NCBI GenBank assembly: GCA_041941305.1
Contig: JBGTQJ010000062.1
Coordinates: forward strand, 1 to 55,229
Direction: 5' to 3'
DNA from: JANSWP01 sp041941305
GTDB lineage: Bacteria; Bacteroidota; Bacteroidia; Chitinophagales; Saprospiraceae
Length of the DNA: 55,229 nucleotides
Both the position numbers and the translations under genes were made by a program. Within the stretch, counting starts at the first letter, position 1. Each line of letters starts with the position of its first letter. Positions 1 to 8,041 of the stretch are shown here, piece by piece. The notes beneath the pieces were generated by a model. The model had not been told where the DNA came from. It made no database searches and saw only the letters and a list, made by a program, of their open reading frames with translations.

Positions 1-99
1 ACATTTATCATTTTGACTTTTAACTTTATTAGCATAGAACTTAACAGCCCTGGGGGCTAACCTTATCCCAATCAACAAAAGCGGGACTTCTCCGTTCAT
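1..99 (-). CDS. Unidentified ORF, open at the left window edge
   Basis: An open frame of 33 codons starts with ATG at 99 and runs off the window. Its start overlaps the stop of the preceding remnant as TAATG, which suggests translational coupling. The visible residues begin MNGEVPLLLIGIRLAPR. I do not recognise them and cannot tell whether this is a real gene start or the rest of a broken gene. Confidence 0.25.
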   Translation of the reverse strand, partial: MNGEVPLLLIGIRLAPRAVKFYANKVKSQNDKC

Positions 100-209
100 T
101 ATTCTAATTCTTCATTAAACGTCCTCACCACCACTTTACCCTTATGCTTCCCTTCTCCAAAGTACTGGATCAAATCAGGGAGCTCATTCAACACATAAGG
201 GCCATCACT
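99..209 (-). pseudogene. C-terminal remnant of a zinc-type alcohol dehydrogenase-like oxidoreductase
   Basis: A 36-codon frame directly downstream of the AlkD-like gene reads SDGPYVLNELPDLIQYF and later GKHKGKVVVRTF. This resembles the last helix and strand of zinc-binding medium-chain dehydrogenases and quinone oxidoreductases, which usually end with a GKVV.. strand. An in-frame TGA lies immediately upstream, so the first nine tenths of the gene are missing. I read it as a deletion remnant fused behind the upstream gene. The family assignment rests on a short motif only. Confidence 0.4.
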
Positions 210-858
210 TTTTCAATTTGGCAACCTCTATTGGAATAAATTTAGGTAAATAACTTGGCGTACACCCCCGTGGAACTACTTCATCTTTGTAAAGGCCAGT
301 TTCCTCCCCAATGGCAATGCATCTGGCACGATAAGTTTCTTGCCATTTGCCTATTTGACCAGCAGTAAAATTCATCGCCCATTGGACTTCAGGTTGTTCG
401 TCTAACATATTTGCCTCTATGGAATCCAATAAGTCTTCTGTATTTGAATGGCTGGTATTGCCCATCCATCTCAATCTCGCCTGATAATACCAGAAAATCC
501 GTCTTTGAATTGCAGAAGGACTTTTCTCCCAGGATTCTATCATCGCAATCGTACGCTTGTCTTTTGTCAACTGATTTGCCATAAACCAATCGGTCAATTG
601 ATTCCTCTCCTCCAAATCATGCTTTTGTAAGTCCTTATCGATTTGGTCAATGAATGCTTTATCGATCATTTTTTTGTCCATGATTAGGATTGCCAACTGA
701 CGAGGAAAAAACGCTCCAGTAGACCACAGTTCCATTGCCAATTCATGGTCTTTCCTGATTTCCTTTGCGATTTTTCGCAAATCTCCAAGCTTGGTATTAT
801 CAAGATTGATTTGGGAATAAATATCTTTTGCTTTAGATGTGAGATTCATATTATTCAT
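205..858 (-). CDS. DNA alkylation repair protein, AlkD-like
   Basis: A 217-residue all-helical protein of the AlkD/DNA alkylation repair family (HEAT-like repeats). Such proteins remove or tolerate alkylated bases by a glycosylase action on bulky cationic lesions. Family marks seen: DLRKIAKEIRKDHELAMELW near residues 26-45, LAILIMD, a central W..S....RR..W segment, AMNFTAGQIG, and the C-terminal CTPSYLPKFI that matches the usual CKTPDA.PYI. Length is normal for the short branch of the family. Its start overlaps the end of the upstream FAD oxidase gene by 8 bp, so the two are likely cotranscribed. The catalytic Asp/Trp positions cannot be placed confidently by eye. Confidence 0.85.
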   Translation of the reverse strand: MNNMNLTSKAKDIYSQINLDNTKLGDLRKIAKEIRKDHELAMELWSTGAFFPRQLAILIMDKKMIDKAFIDQIDKDLQKHDLEERNQLTDWFMANQLTKDKRTIAMIESWEKSPSAIQRRIFWYYQARLRWMGNTSHSNTEDLLDSIEANMLDEQPEVQWAMNFTAGQIGKWQETYRARCIAIGEETGLYKDEVVPRGCTPSYLPKFIPIEVAKLKK

Positions 859-2449
859 TTTTTTCTGCTAATAAAACCCCTGGATTCATAATCCATTTTG
901 GGTCCACAGTTTCCTTTACAGCCTTTAACACATCCCCAAATATAGGAGTATGTTGCTGTTCATAAAATGGGCGATGATCTTTACCTACCGCATGGTGATG
1001 CGTGATAGTCCCTCCATTGTCAATGATGGTCTGCGAGACTTCTTTTTTAATATTGTCCCATTGTTCCAGTTGCTTGCCCTTCTCTCCTTTAGCAATGATG
1101 GAAAAATAAGGAGCCGGACCATCAGGATAAACGTGTGTAAACCGGCAAGTAACGAAACCAACCCCACAATGTTGATTGATAGCTTGTATTGATGCTTTTT
1201 TTACCTTTCTATAAAAATCAGGAAACTGATCCCATGTGATCGCAGTTTCAAAAGTTTCTACGATGATTCCCAATTTAATGATTTCATCCCTCAAATAGGG
1301 TATCGTTAAAAATGACTTTTTCCAGGCATCTCCTTTTTCACTTCGTTTATTTCCACTCAATCGCTTTTCATCCCATTTTCCACCATGCGCCTTGCATAAT
1401 TCCAAAGCTTCATTCATCCAATAGCTGACATCGCGTTGATGTGATTCAAATCCTAAAATCAATACCGCAGACTGACCGTCTCCTAAACCATTCATGAACG
1501 ACTCTGAAGCATCTACCAATCTGACATTGGAGGGATTTAAACCAGATTGGGACAAAGCTCTAACACCTTCTGCTCCTGCTTTGAAGGTAGGGAACGCAAC
1601 AGTAACTGTTTTCTTGTAGGTAGGAATATCCTGTAATCGCATCCAGGCAGATGTGATGATGCCAAATATCCCCTCTGAACCCAAATAAAATCGTTCTTCG
1701 CTTGGACCTGCTCCTGAACCAGGCAATCTTCTTGATTCCAATTTGCCTGATGGGGTAACCATATTTATGCTTTGCACAAATTCATCAATGTGGGTGTAAA
1801 GAGTAGCGAAATGCCCTCCTGAACGAGTCGCAATCCAGCCTCCAAGGGTAGAAAATTCAAAACTTTGCGGAAAATGACGGAGGGTCAAACCATGTGGTTT
1901 CAATCCCGCCTCTAATGCAGGACCATATATCCCCCCTTGAATATGTGCAGCACGAGAAGCCTTGTCGATTTCGAGAATTTTATCGAAGTGTTTCATATTG
2001 ACTGAAATCACCCCGACATATCGATCATTTTCAGTCGGCTCAATGCCCCCACAAACACTACTACCTCCTCCTACAGGTATAATTGCCACTCCATTTTCAG
2101 TTGCAAACTGCATTAACTGAATAATTTCTGCTTCTGTTTTTGGAAAAGCCACATAATCCGGAGGATTGGGAAAATGACCTTGAATACCTCTCAATATATC
2201 CCTATATGCTTTGCCATATGTATGTCTTGCTCTGTCATAATTACTAGCCGAACAAATCACCTTTAATTCGGTGGGTAATTGAAATCTGGGCATTCTTAAG
2301 CTTAGGTCCTCCACAGCTTTAGGTTGGTAAGACTCAAATTCTTTGACTTGTAGAAAGCCTTTCATCATCATCTTGAAATGCTCCAATCTGTCGAGAGGAA
2401 TTTCAGAATCTGTGTAGCCCCAGCCCCAATAACTTCTTTTTTTGGTCAT
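851..2449 (-). CDS. FAD-binding oxidase, alkyldihydroxyacetonephosphate synthase-like
   Basis: A 532-residue vanillyl-alcohol-oxidase-fold flavoprotein. The FAD-binding PCMH half is shown by VAIIPVGGGSSVCGGIEP (about residues 116-133) and by FSTLGGWIATRSGGHF. The C-terminal cap half ends with ITHHHAVGKDHRPF, which matches the His-rich VGK segment of alkyl-DHAP synthases and their bacterial relatives. In eukaryotes the enzyme swaps an acyl for an alkyl chain in ether-lipid synthesis. In bacteria the substrate is usually unknown, so I call only the family. No signal peptide; cytosolic. It is the first gene of a two-gene operon with the AlkD-like gene. Confidence 0.8.
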   Translation of the reverse strand: MTKKRSYWGWGYTDSEIPLDRLEHFKMMMKGFLQVKEFESYQPKAVEDLSLRMPRFQLPTELKVICSASNYDRARHTYGKAYRDILRGIQGHFPNPPDYVAFPKTEAEIIQLMQFATENGVAIIPVGGGSSVCGGIEPTENDRYVGVISVNMKHFDKILEIDKASRAAHIQGGIYGPALEAGLKPHGLTLRHFPQSFEFSTLGGWIATRSGGHFATLYTHIDEFVQSINMVTPSGKLESRRLPGSGAGPSEERFYLGSEGIFGIITSAWMRLQDIPTYKKTVTVAFPTFKAGAEGVRALSQSGLNPSNVRLVDASESFMNGLGDGQSAVLILGFESHQRDVSYWMNEALELCKAHGGKWDEKRLSGNKRSEKGDAWKKSFLTIPYLRDEIIKLGIIVETFETAITWDQFPDFYRKVKKASIQAINQHCGVGFVTCRFTHVYPDGPAPYFSIIAKGEKGKQLEQWDNIKKEVSQTIIDNGGTITHHHAVGKDHRPFYEQQHTPIFGDVLKAVKETVDPKWIMNPGVLLAEKNE

Positions 2450-2472
2450 TATTAATATTTTCTAATCGATGA

Positions 2473-2655
2473 TAAGTTCCTGTTCACAATTATTGCATAG
2501 CTATTTCGGCTTCTTTTCTAATCAAGCATCGTTTGCCAAGGGCATCCCTTTGGGGGAAAATACTCGCCGTAGCTATGCTATGACTGCGTTTTTCGCCTCA
2601 CTTGATAAAAAAATAATCTCGAAATAACTTATACATAATTATGAACAGGAACTTA
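2473..2655. repeat. MITE-like palindromic element with ~55 bp terminal inverted repeats
   Basis: Left arm starts TAAGTTCCTGTTCA at 2473. The right arm ending at 2655 is its reverse complement, and similarity continues for about 55 bases down to ATCAAG, with a centre of about 75 bases containing GGCATCCCTTTGGG. No ORF inside. This fills the 322-bp gap between the FAD oxidase and the sugar dehydrogenase. The centre resembles the element at 38588-38790 (GGCATCCCCTTGGG, then GCTATGACT), so a small non-autonomous mobile element or REP family is likely. No clear target duplication is visible. Confidence 0.65.
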
Positions 2656-2771
2656 GTTTCATCTAATCCCAACTATAGATTTCACTTTGTAATAAGATTA
2701 GTTTGATGGTAAGGATTATGAGCTCTTACAATCAAGTATTGCAATTTTATTTAACCAAAATTTCTTCTCCC

Positions 2772-3953
2772 TCATTTCCTTATTCTTACAATATAACCAT
2801 TAGATAAACGAAGGTCATTTCGCTCTATTAACGCAATAATATCTCCACTCGGCAATTGCTTGATCGTTCTTACCCTACCTTCGATATTCAGTCCAAAAGT
2901 TTCATCGGTTTCCCGATTGTATTTCATCAATCTTCTATAGGCCAATGAACCAAAAACAAAATAATCATTCCACTCCGAAATATTACTTCCACTAACTTTT
3001 AATAAACAGGCAGGAGCAATAGCCTGACCACCATCACGTGTCTGAACCGTCCAATAGTATTCTGGAAAAACTGTAAACCTTGCAGCCGAATCTTCAGAAA
3101 TGGTAGAAACCCATGCACCATCATAATTGATCCCATTACTAAAAAGGGGCCAACCGTAATTCTTTCCCTTTTCTATAATATTGAATTCATCCCCACCTTT
3201 TGGTCCATGCTCGATTCCAAAAAGGGTGTTGGTTGATTTATCTAAATATAATCCTTGCACATCTCTATGACCGTAGCTCCAAATGCTTGTGGGAGCAGTA
3301 AAGCCCTCAAAAACTGGATTGTCAGGAGGGATACTCCCGTCATCCAACAACCTGTGAATCTTTCCCGCATCATCATTGAGGTCTTGTGCATTTAAAACCG
3401 GATTGGTACTGGTGGAAAAGTTGGAATTTCCAATATTCAGAAAAAAATGAATTTCGTCCTCCCACACTATCCGCATTCCATTACCAGTATAATTTGTGGC
3501 CCTAGTTGCGAAAATAGTCTCAAACTGAGTAGCCGAATTGTCCTGTATCTTGAATCGAGATACCTTCGCCAAGCCATCTGAATCGAGATAAGAAATGTAA
3601 ATCCAGGAATTTGTTGCATAGTTGGGATGAATACTGATGTCCATTAGCCCTCCGTGCAAAATGGCAGGTATTCCTGGGGTACCAAATGTAACAACAGCTG
3701 GCATTCCGGCAATCTCTGTTTGATTGCCATCTTTAAAATGGAACATTTTCCCTACCCTATCCGTGATGAAATATTCAGTATCGCCAAGAATGGCGATTCC
3801 ATATGGTATGGTTAAATCTCGAATAAGGGTATCTAAGGAATAAGAATCATGACTAATTGGGTATGGCGAATCCGGAACGACGATGATGTTCTTGTTGCAA
3901 CTAATAAGGCTGCCAAATGAGAGTATAGCAAACAGGGTTTGAATTATTTTCAC
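2772..3953 (-). CDS. PQQ-dependent sugar dehydrogenase (glucose/sorbosone dehydrogenase family), lipoprotein
   Basis: A 393-residue six-bladed propeller enzyme. It has a lipoprotein signal (LSFGSLISC, Cys at residue 19), then the soluble aldose dehydrogenase pattern: IPYGIAILGD, ISIHPNYATNSWIYISY, the His-containing SYGHRDVQGLYLD and HGPKGGDEFNIIEKGKNYGW, and a C-terminal GRVRTIKQLPSGDIIALIE. Family members oxidise aldoses with PQQ in the periplasm. With no PQQ synthesis genes nearby the cofactor would have to be acquired, or the enzyme may use something else. It stands alone between the MITE-like element and a secreted hydrolase. Confidence 0.82.
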   Translation of the reverse strand: MKIIQTLFAILSFGSLISCNKNIIVVPDSPYPISHDSYSLDTLIRDLTIPYGIAILGDTEYFITDRVGKMFHFKDGNQTEIAGMPAVVTFGTPGIPAILHGGLMDISIHPNYATNSWIYISYLDSDGLAKVSRFKIQDNSATQFETIFATRATNYTGNGMRIVWEDEIHFFLNIGNSNFSTSTNPVLNAQDLNDDAGKIHRLLDDGSIPPDNPVFEGFTAPTSIWSYGHRDVQGLYLDKSTNTLFGIEHGPKGGDEFNIIEKGKNYGWPLFSNGINYDGAWVSTISEDSAARFTVFPEYYWTVQTRDGGQAIAPACLLKVSGSNISEWNDYFVFGSLAYRRLMKYNRETDETFGLNIEGRVRTIKQLPSGDIIALIERNDLRLSNGYIVRIRK

Positions 3954-4078
3954 AGTAAAATTTCGTTTTTGATTTTGTAATTTTTTAATCGAGGTGAAGA
4001 TTAGAGAATAAATATCAAGTTGTTTTCTTCCAGAATAGAAGCCTTGATGATTTGTCCATATCCGTTTTCATTCTTCAA

Positions 4079-5179
4079 TCATTGAGTTTGTATAATTAGT
4101 TTTTGACTCTTCCATTTGTTGTCTTTTGTTCGAAAAATTGCGATATAATTCCCTGGTTCTAAATTGGGAAGAAGGACCTGGTGGGTTCCTATAGGGTATT
4201 CATCTTGGAACATGCTTTGTCCCAAAGTACTGACAATTTCCAAACTTCCGCCTTCTTCTGTTTTTAAGGTCAATGTCCCCTCTAAAATGGTTGGATACAT
4301 TTCCACTGCTACCTGAAAAGCATTGCTTTCATCAAGACCCGATATTGGGTTTTCCCTAATAAATGCCAATACTTTTTGCAAATTTTCAATTTGCTTAACA
4401 GAGCCATGCCCACCATCAGGGATTGCCAAAATACTGGCTTCTGTATTATTCAACATATTAATTTCTTCAGGCAACAATTGTCCTACCACATTGTCCAGGG
4501 TTCCGTAAACAAACATCATATTGGTAAGGTCAAGACCTCCAAGAGAGTCAATAAAGCGATTATACATAACTGCGGAGCCAATCCTCCATCTTGCCCAATT
4601 CTCCGGAGGACCTTGCATAGGGTTTACGATGACAGTTACGCAGTCTTGAAAACTGGCAAAATGATTCATCGCAAAAGCATCTAAAAATTCTTGATTCATT
4701 TTCAGTCTTGCAGACATTGGGATTGCTTTGTAAAGGTCTTCAATTCCGTAGTCATCCAGGTATTCAAGTGTCAAGAATCCTCCCATTGAATTGCCTATCA
4801 ATACAACATATTTGCCCAGATCGTTAAAATGAAGCACCGCTTTTCTTACTAATGCCACTGAAGTGTCATTGATAGCAATCCCATCATCCAATGTAAGGGA
4901 AGTATCTTCCAGAACCTCAGGATGTAAGTGAGTGTATTGCATGACTTCGACTACAGAAAGGGTGGGAATCGTTTCAAAAAACCAATAGGTCCCTTCATTG
5001 ATCATATCTGTGGGACCAGCATGCAAGGCCAGCACAACGGTATCTGTATTTGAATGGTCGGTTCTTACCACAATATAGTCCTCAACTTCGGGAAGTGCGT
5101 CGAGGTCAATATTATTTTGACCATTCATATAAACAACTTGAACTAATAGTAAAAAAAAACTAAGGCTAAATGATTTCAT
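4079..5179 (-). CDS. Secreted alpha/beta-hydrolase-like protein with C-terminal type IX sorting tail
   Basis: 366 residues. An N-terminal signal peptide (about residues 1-20) is followed by an alpha/beta-hydrolase-like domain with nucleophile elbow GNSMGG (Ser131) and a possible catalytic His in IPDGGHGSVKQI. After residue 300 comes a beta-rich tail with LEIVSTLGQSMF, LLPNLEPGNYIAIF and KSQKLIIQ. This is the pattern of a Por-secretion (T9SS type A) sorting domain, so the protein is probably exported and anchored or released at the cell surface. Substrate unknown. It lies just downstream of the broken GlxA-type regulator on the same strand. Confidence 0.7.
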   Translation of the reverse strand: MKSFSLSFFLLLVQVVYMNGQNNIDLDALPEVEDYIVVRTDHSNTDTVVLALHAGPTDMINEGTYWFFETIPTLSVVEVMQYTHLHPEVLEDTSLTLDDGIAINDTSVALVRKAVLHFNDLGKYVVLIGNSMGGFLTLEYLDDYGIEDLYKAIPMSARLKMNQEFLDAFAMNHFASFQDCVTVIVNPMQGPPENWARWRIGSAVMYNRFIDSLGGLDLTNMMFVYGTLDNVVGQLLPEEINMLNNTEASILAIPDGGHGSVKQIENLQKVLAFIRENPISGLDESNAFQVAVEMYPTILEGTLTLKTEEGGSLEIVSTLGQSMFQDEYPIGTHQVLLPNLEPGNYIAIFRTKDNKWKSQKLIIQTQ

Positions 5180-5199
5180 GGTTTTTCTTTTTTATTGAA

Positions 5200-6258
5200 T
5201 CAGGACAATGCCATTTCACGGTTAAACTTCTTTCTGTATTCCAAAGGTGATAAACCGGTATATTTCTTAAAGGTTTTTCGGAATGCCTTCTCATCCATAT
5301 AACCCACATTATACATAACCTGATTAATATTTAGGGTAGATGATTCAAAACTCTTCTTTGCAACTTCCACTTTTACTCTTTGTATGTACTCAAACGGTGT
5401 ATTATGAGTTGCCTTCTTAAATCTTCTTATAACATTCCGACCACTGATAGCGAATTTTTTGGCCAATTCCTCTACACTGATTTTTTCTTCGAAATTTCTC
5501 TCAATATACATTTGAACCTCTTTTATCGTATCATCTTCATGCTCTTTTTGACCACTAAAAATAATAAATTGGTTTTGGTCAATACGGTCAAAATCAATTT
5601 CTGCCATTTTGGAACATCAGATAGCTACCTCCCTTCCATAATATTTTTCTATCAGATAGATTATCATATTCAAAAACGAATAGGCTCCACCACTGGAATA
5701 GATGCCATTGTCTTCACTTATTATCTTCTCAGGAATTAACTGGACTTTGGCATACTTCTTTTCAAATTGCTGATGAACCGCCCAATGCGTGGCACAGGAT
5801 TTTCCATTGAGTAAACCCGTTTCGGCAAGTATAAATGCACTTCTACACAGACTCACTACCTCTGAATCATTTTTAATTCTTTGCATTTTTATCCAATCGA
5901 TAATAGGTTCATTTTTCTCAAGCGCCTTTTCAATATCACCTGTAATAGATGATATGATTATCAAACTGGTGTCACTTATTTCATCAATTGTTTTAGTCGG
6001 TTTTACTTCAAAAAATTGGTGACAAGCAATCGGTTTATTGGTTATACCAACTAAATCAATGGCAAAGACATCCTCCTGTGTTTTCCCAATGCGCTTAGAA
6101 TAACTATTCGCCATTCTGAAAAGATTGAGTGTACCAGGAGAATTTTTATTCTGTGGTGAAGTTCCTGAAGAGATGAAACAAGCGGCTGTTGGAATGGGAT
6201 TGAATGCAACTTTTGCACCGCGTGTTTTTGGTTTTAATAGAAATGCCAGCTGAGATTT
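5200..6258 (-). pseudogene. GlxA-family regulator (DJ-1/PfpI domain + AraC HTH), interrupted by an in-frame TGA and lacking a start
   Basis: Two open pieces lie in one reading frame. The upstream piece (5617-6114, and still similar further up to 6258) encodes the DJ-1/PfpI-like domain with VVSLCRSAFILAETGLLNGK, the CATHW motif and the SSGGAYSFLNM stretch. The downstream piece (5200-5607) is the AraC helix-turn-helix domain with QRVKVEVAKKSFE and VGYMDEKAFRKTFKKYTGL. Between them a TGA at 5617-5619 sits exactly where the family reads through, followed by CSKMAEIDFDR in frame. Reading upstream of the ATG at 6114, NPIPTAACFISSG and LNLFRMANSYS look like the true N-terminus, but no ATG is found before a TAA at 6259. 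The gene is therefore inactive, or the sequence has errors. Confidence 0.75.
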
Positions 6259-6304
6259 TTAAGATAGGAGGCATTTTGTGAAAATGCCTCTTATCTACAT
6301 CTCA
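6251..6304. repeat. Inverted repeat, ~26 bp arms, next to the broken GlxA gene
   Basis: Left arm 6251-6277 and right arm 6281-6304 are near-perfect inverted copies around GTG (core AGGAGGCATTTT / AAAATGCCTC). The left arm, read on the minus strand, recurs at 31113-31138 with one difference in 26 bases. It abuts the missing start of the GlxA-like gene, so its insertion or recombination may have removed that start. Confidence 0.6.
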
Positions 6305-6384
6305 CAAAAAAGTTGTGATAAAATGTCAGGTTTTGATAATTCTGTTGTCATTACTATATACATAATCTAAGTTGTGAAGAAGGG

Positions 6385-6432
6385 TTTAGGTGGTGAAAGC
6401 TGGCAAATATTTGCCAGCTTTCACCACCTAAA
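6385..6432. repeat. 48-bp perfect palindrome (24-bp arms, no loop)
   Basis: TTTAGGTGGTGAAAGCTGGC starts at 6385 and its exact reverse complement ends at 6432, with centre AAATATTT. It is followed by a second GC-rich hairpin, GCCGCC-TGGGA-GGGCGGC, around 6444-6463. It lies upstream of the ECF sigma gene in a 246-bp stretch with no gene. It could be a cruciform, a regulator site or a terminator for something lost on the left. Confidence 0.6.
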
Positions 6433-6504
6433 ACTCTCCCGAGCCGCCTGGGAGGGCGGCGAGGTTCCCATATCTCACTTTAGATTACACAGTATTCAAC
6501 AGAA

Positions 6505-6990
6505 ATGGGCTTTTATAATGAAATTTTAGATTGTAAAGATTTATTGTATCGCCTGGCTTTACAGATCCTTCGCAATACCCATGACGCGGAGGATGCTGTT
6601 TCTGAGTTTTACATGAAAGTAATAGAGAAGAAAGAACAATTTTCGAGATATGATAATCTGAAAGGAGCTTTAATTAAAAGTCTGAAGAACCACTGTATTA
6701 ATCTGCTTAAAGCCAAAAAAGACTTCCAATCCTTAGAACAAGTGTCTTCAAAACCAAGCACTTCAGTAGCAGAACCTCTATTGGAGAATGAACGATTGAT
6801 ATTGGTTCAAAAAATCATTGACGAACTGCCAGAAAAACAAAGGATAATGATTCATTTCCGAATGATCGAAGGTTATTCTATGAAACAAATCGCTGAAATA
6901 ATGGAAGAAAAAGTAAACACAGTAGAAGTAGCTATCTCCAGAGCGAGAAAAAAAATAAGAGCTGAATATGAAGTCAGAAAATCTAAATAA
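6505..6990 (+). CDS. ECF-type RNA polymerase sigma factor
   Basis: 161 residues. Region 2 is LLYRLALQILRNTHDAEDAVSEFYMKVIE (about residues 13-41). Region 4 is LPEKQRIMIHFRMIEGYSMK followed by QIAEIMEEKVNTVEVAISRARKKIR (about residues 113-157). It redirects RNA polymerase to a dedicated promoter set. It overlaps the following membrane protein gene by 23 bp, the usual layout of an ECF sigma factor with its anti-sigma factor. The downstream secreted proteins at 8042 and 9423 could be targets, but this is inference. Confidence 0.9.
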   Translation: MGFYNEILDCKDLLYRLALQILRNTHDAEDAVSEFYMKVIEKKEQFSRYDNLKGALIKSLKNHCINLLKAKKDFQSLEQVSSKPSTSVAEPLLENERLILVQKIIDELPEKQRIMIHFRMIEGYSMKQIAEIMEEKVNTVEVAISRARKKIRAEYEVRKSK

Positions 6991-7954
6991 AATAAAGGAA
7001 TTGTTAATCAAATACGCGGAAGCAAAAACTTCCCTGGAAGAAGAAAACGCTCTAATTGCCTTTTTCAATTCGAAAGACGTACCTCAGGAATTGGTTGACT
7101 TCCAGGCTGAATTCAATTACTATGCGACTTTCAGGAATATCCATTTTACAGAATCAATCAATGAACCCCTTAGCGCTACAAAGAATACCCTCTTTGAAAA
7201 TATAGGTCAACTCTTTTCAAAATGGTTTACCGTAGTAATTATTGTTGGTATCGCAGCCCTATTTTTCATTCTAAATCAGCAAGATCGTCAAACCGAAGAA
7301 TTATTAACAACACAATTTCCAGAACTTCAAAATCACCCGACTCTTTTAAATATAGATTCTACTACAAAAGAAGAAATCACCTCCCTGTTGGACACTATTC
7401 CTGAATTTGAGAATAGGAAGCACCCTAAAACCGTAGCGCCACATTCCATTCCAAAAAAGGATGTTACGACACCAGACAGTCTTCAATTACAGCAAGATAA
7501 TCCAATAAAACTGGTCCATCCTCCATTTCAAAAAAAGGATTCATTTATAATACCAGAAATAGGATCTCGATCCATTGAAGATGCATTTTTAGATGATTCA
7601 TCAACTCTATCAACCGACAGCATTGATATTACAAAACCTGATTTGGAGAAAGTAGTGTTCAACCTTACAGAAAGAACAAAAACCGGAGTATTAGCGGGAA
7701 TTGCCCGAAAGGCTAAACAAGCTGGAATTGAATACACCTACGTCGTAGACCAACACAGAAAAACAACACATGAACTAAACATTGTCATGATAATTCGAAG
7801 CACGGGAGAACGTTCCCAGCTCTGGATTAGCGTTCCTAAAAAAGGTAGTTTTTCTGAAACAATTTGCTGGTCGGTTGATGAAAATGGTCAGGCAGTATCC
7901 TTATGTCCTGGCAAAATTGAACACAAGGTTAAAGCGAAGCATCCTATAAAATAA
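6968..7954 (+). CDS. Probable anti-sigma factor, single-pass membrane protein
   Basis: 328 residues. The N-terminal about 80 residues are cytosolic and helical. One transmembrane segment, WFTVVIIVGIAALFFIL (about residues 86-102), follows, then a low-complexity Ser/Thr/Pro linker and a C-terminal periplasmic domain (VFNLTERTKTG ... IEYTYVVDQHRK). No zinc-binding HxxxCxxC motif of the ZAS type is visible. The call rests on the overlap with the ECF sigma gene and on topology. It ends just before a strong hairpin, which closes the two-gene operon. Confidence 0.65.
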   Translation: MKSENLNKIKELLIKYAEAKTSLEEENALIAFFNSKDVPQELVDFQAEFNYYATFRNIHFTESINEPLSATKNTLFENIGQLFSKWFTVVIIVGIAALFFILNQQDRQTEELLTTQFPELQNHPTLLNIDSTTKEEITSLLDTIPEFENRKHPKTVAPHSIPKKDVTTPDSLQLQQDNPIKLVHPPFQKKDSFIIPEIGSRSIEDAFLDDSSTLSTDSIDITKPDLEKVVFNLTERTKTGVLAGIARKAKQAGIEYTYVVDQHRKTTHELNIVMIIRSTGERSQLWISVPKKGSFSETICWSVDENGQAVSLCPGKIEHKVKAKHPIK

Positions 7955-7959
7955 TCTAA

Positions 7960-7997
7960 GGGTTGGCTTCGGCGGCTAAGCCCTCCGAAGCCAACCC
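7960..7997 (+). terminator. Hairpin terminator after the sigma/anti-sigma operon
   Basis: A perfect 13-bp stem, GGGTTGGCTTCGG / CCGAAGCCAACCC, with a 12-base loop starts 6 bases after the stop codon. There is no long T-tract, which is common for Bacteroidota gene-end hairpins. Confidence 0.6.
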
Positions 7998-8041
7998 ACC
8001 AGTTATTCAATCACTTTTCATTCTGTTCAAATAATACTAAT

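Noticed and set aside
6094..6252. Plus-strand frame (VPGEFLFCGEVPEEMKQA...) at the start of the broken GlxA gene
   Set aside because: The minus strand in the same place reads as a plausible GlxA N-terminus that joins the rest of the domain in frame, so the plus frame is an antisense shadow.
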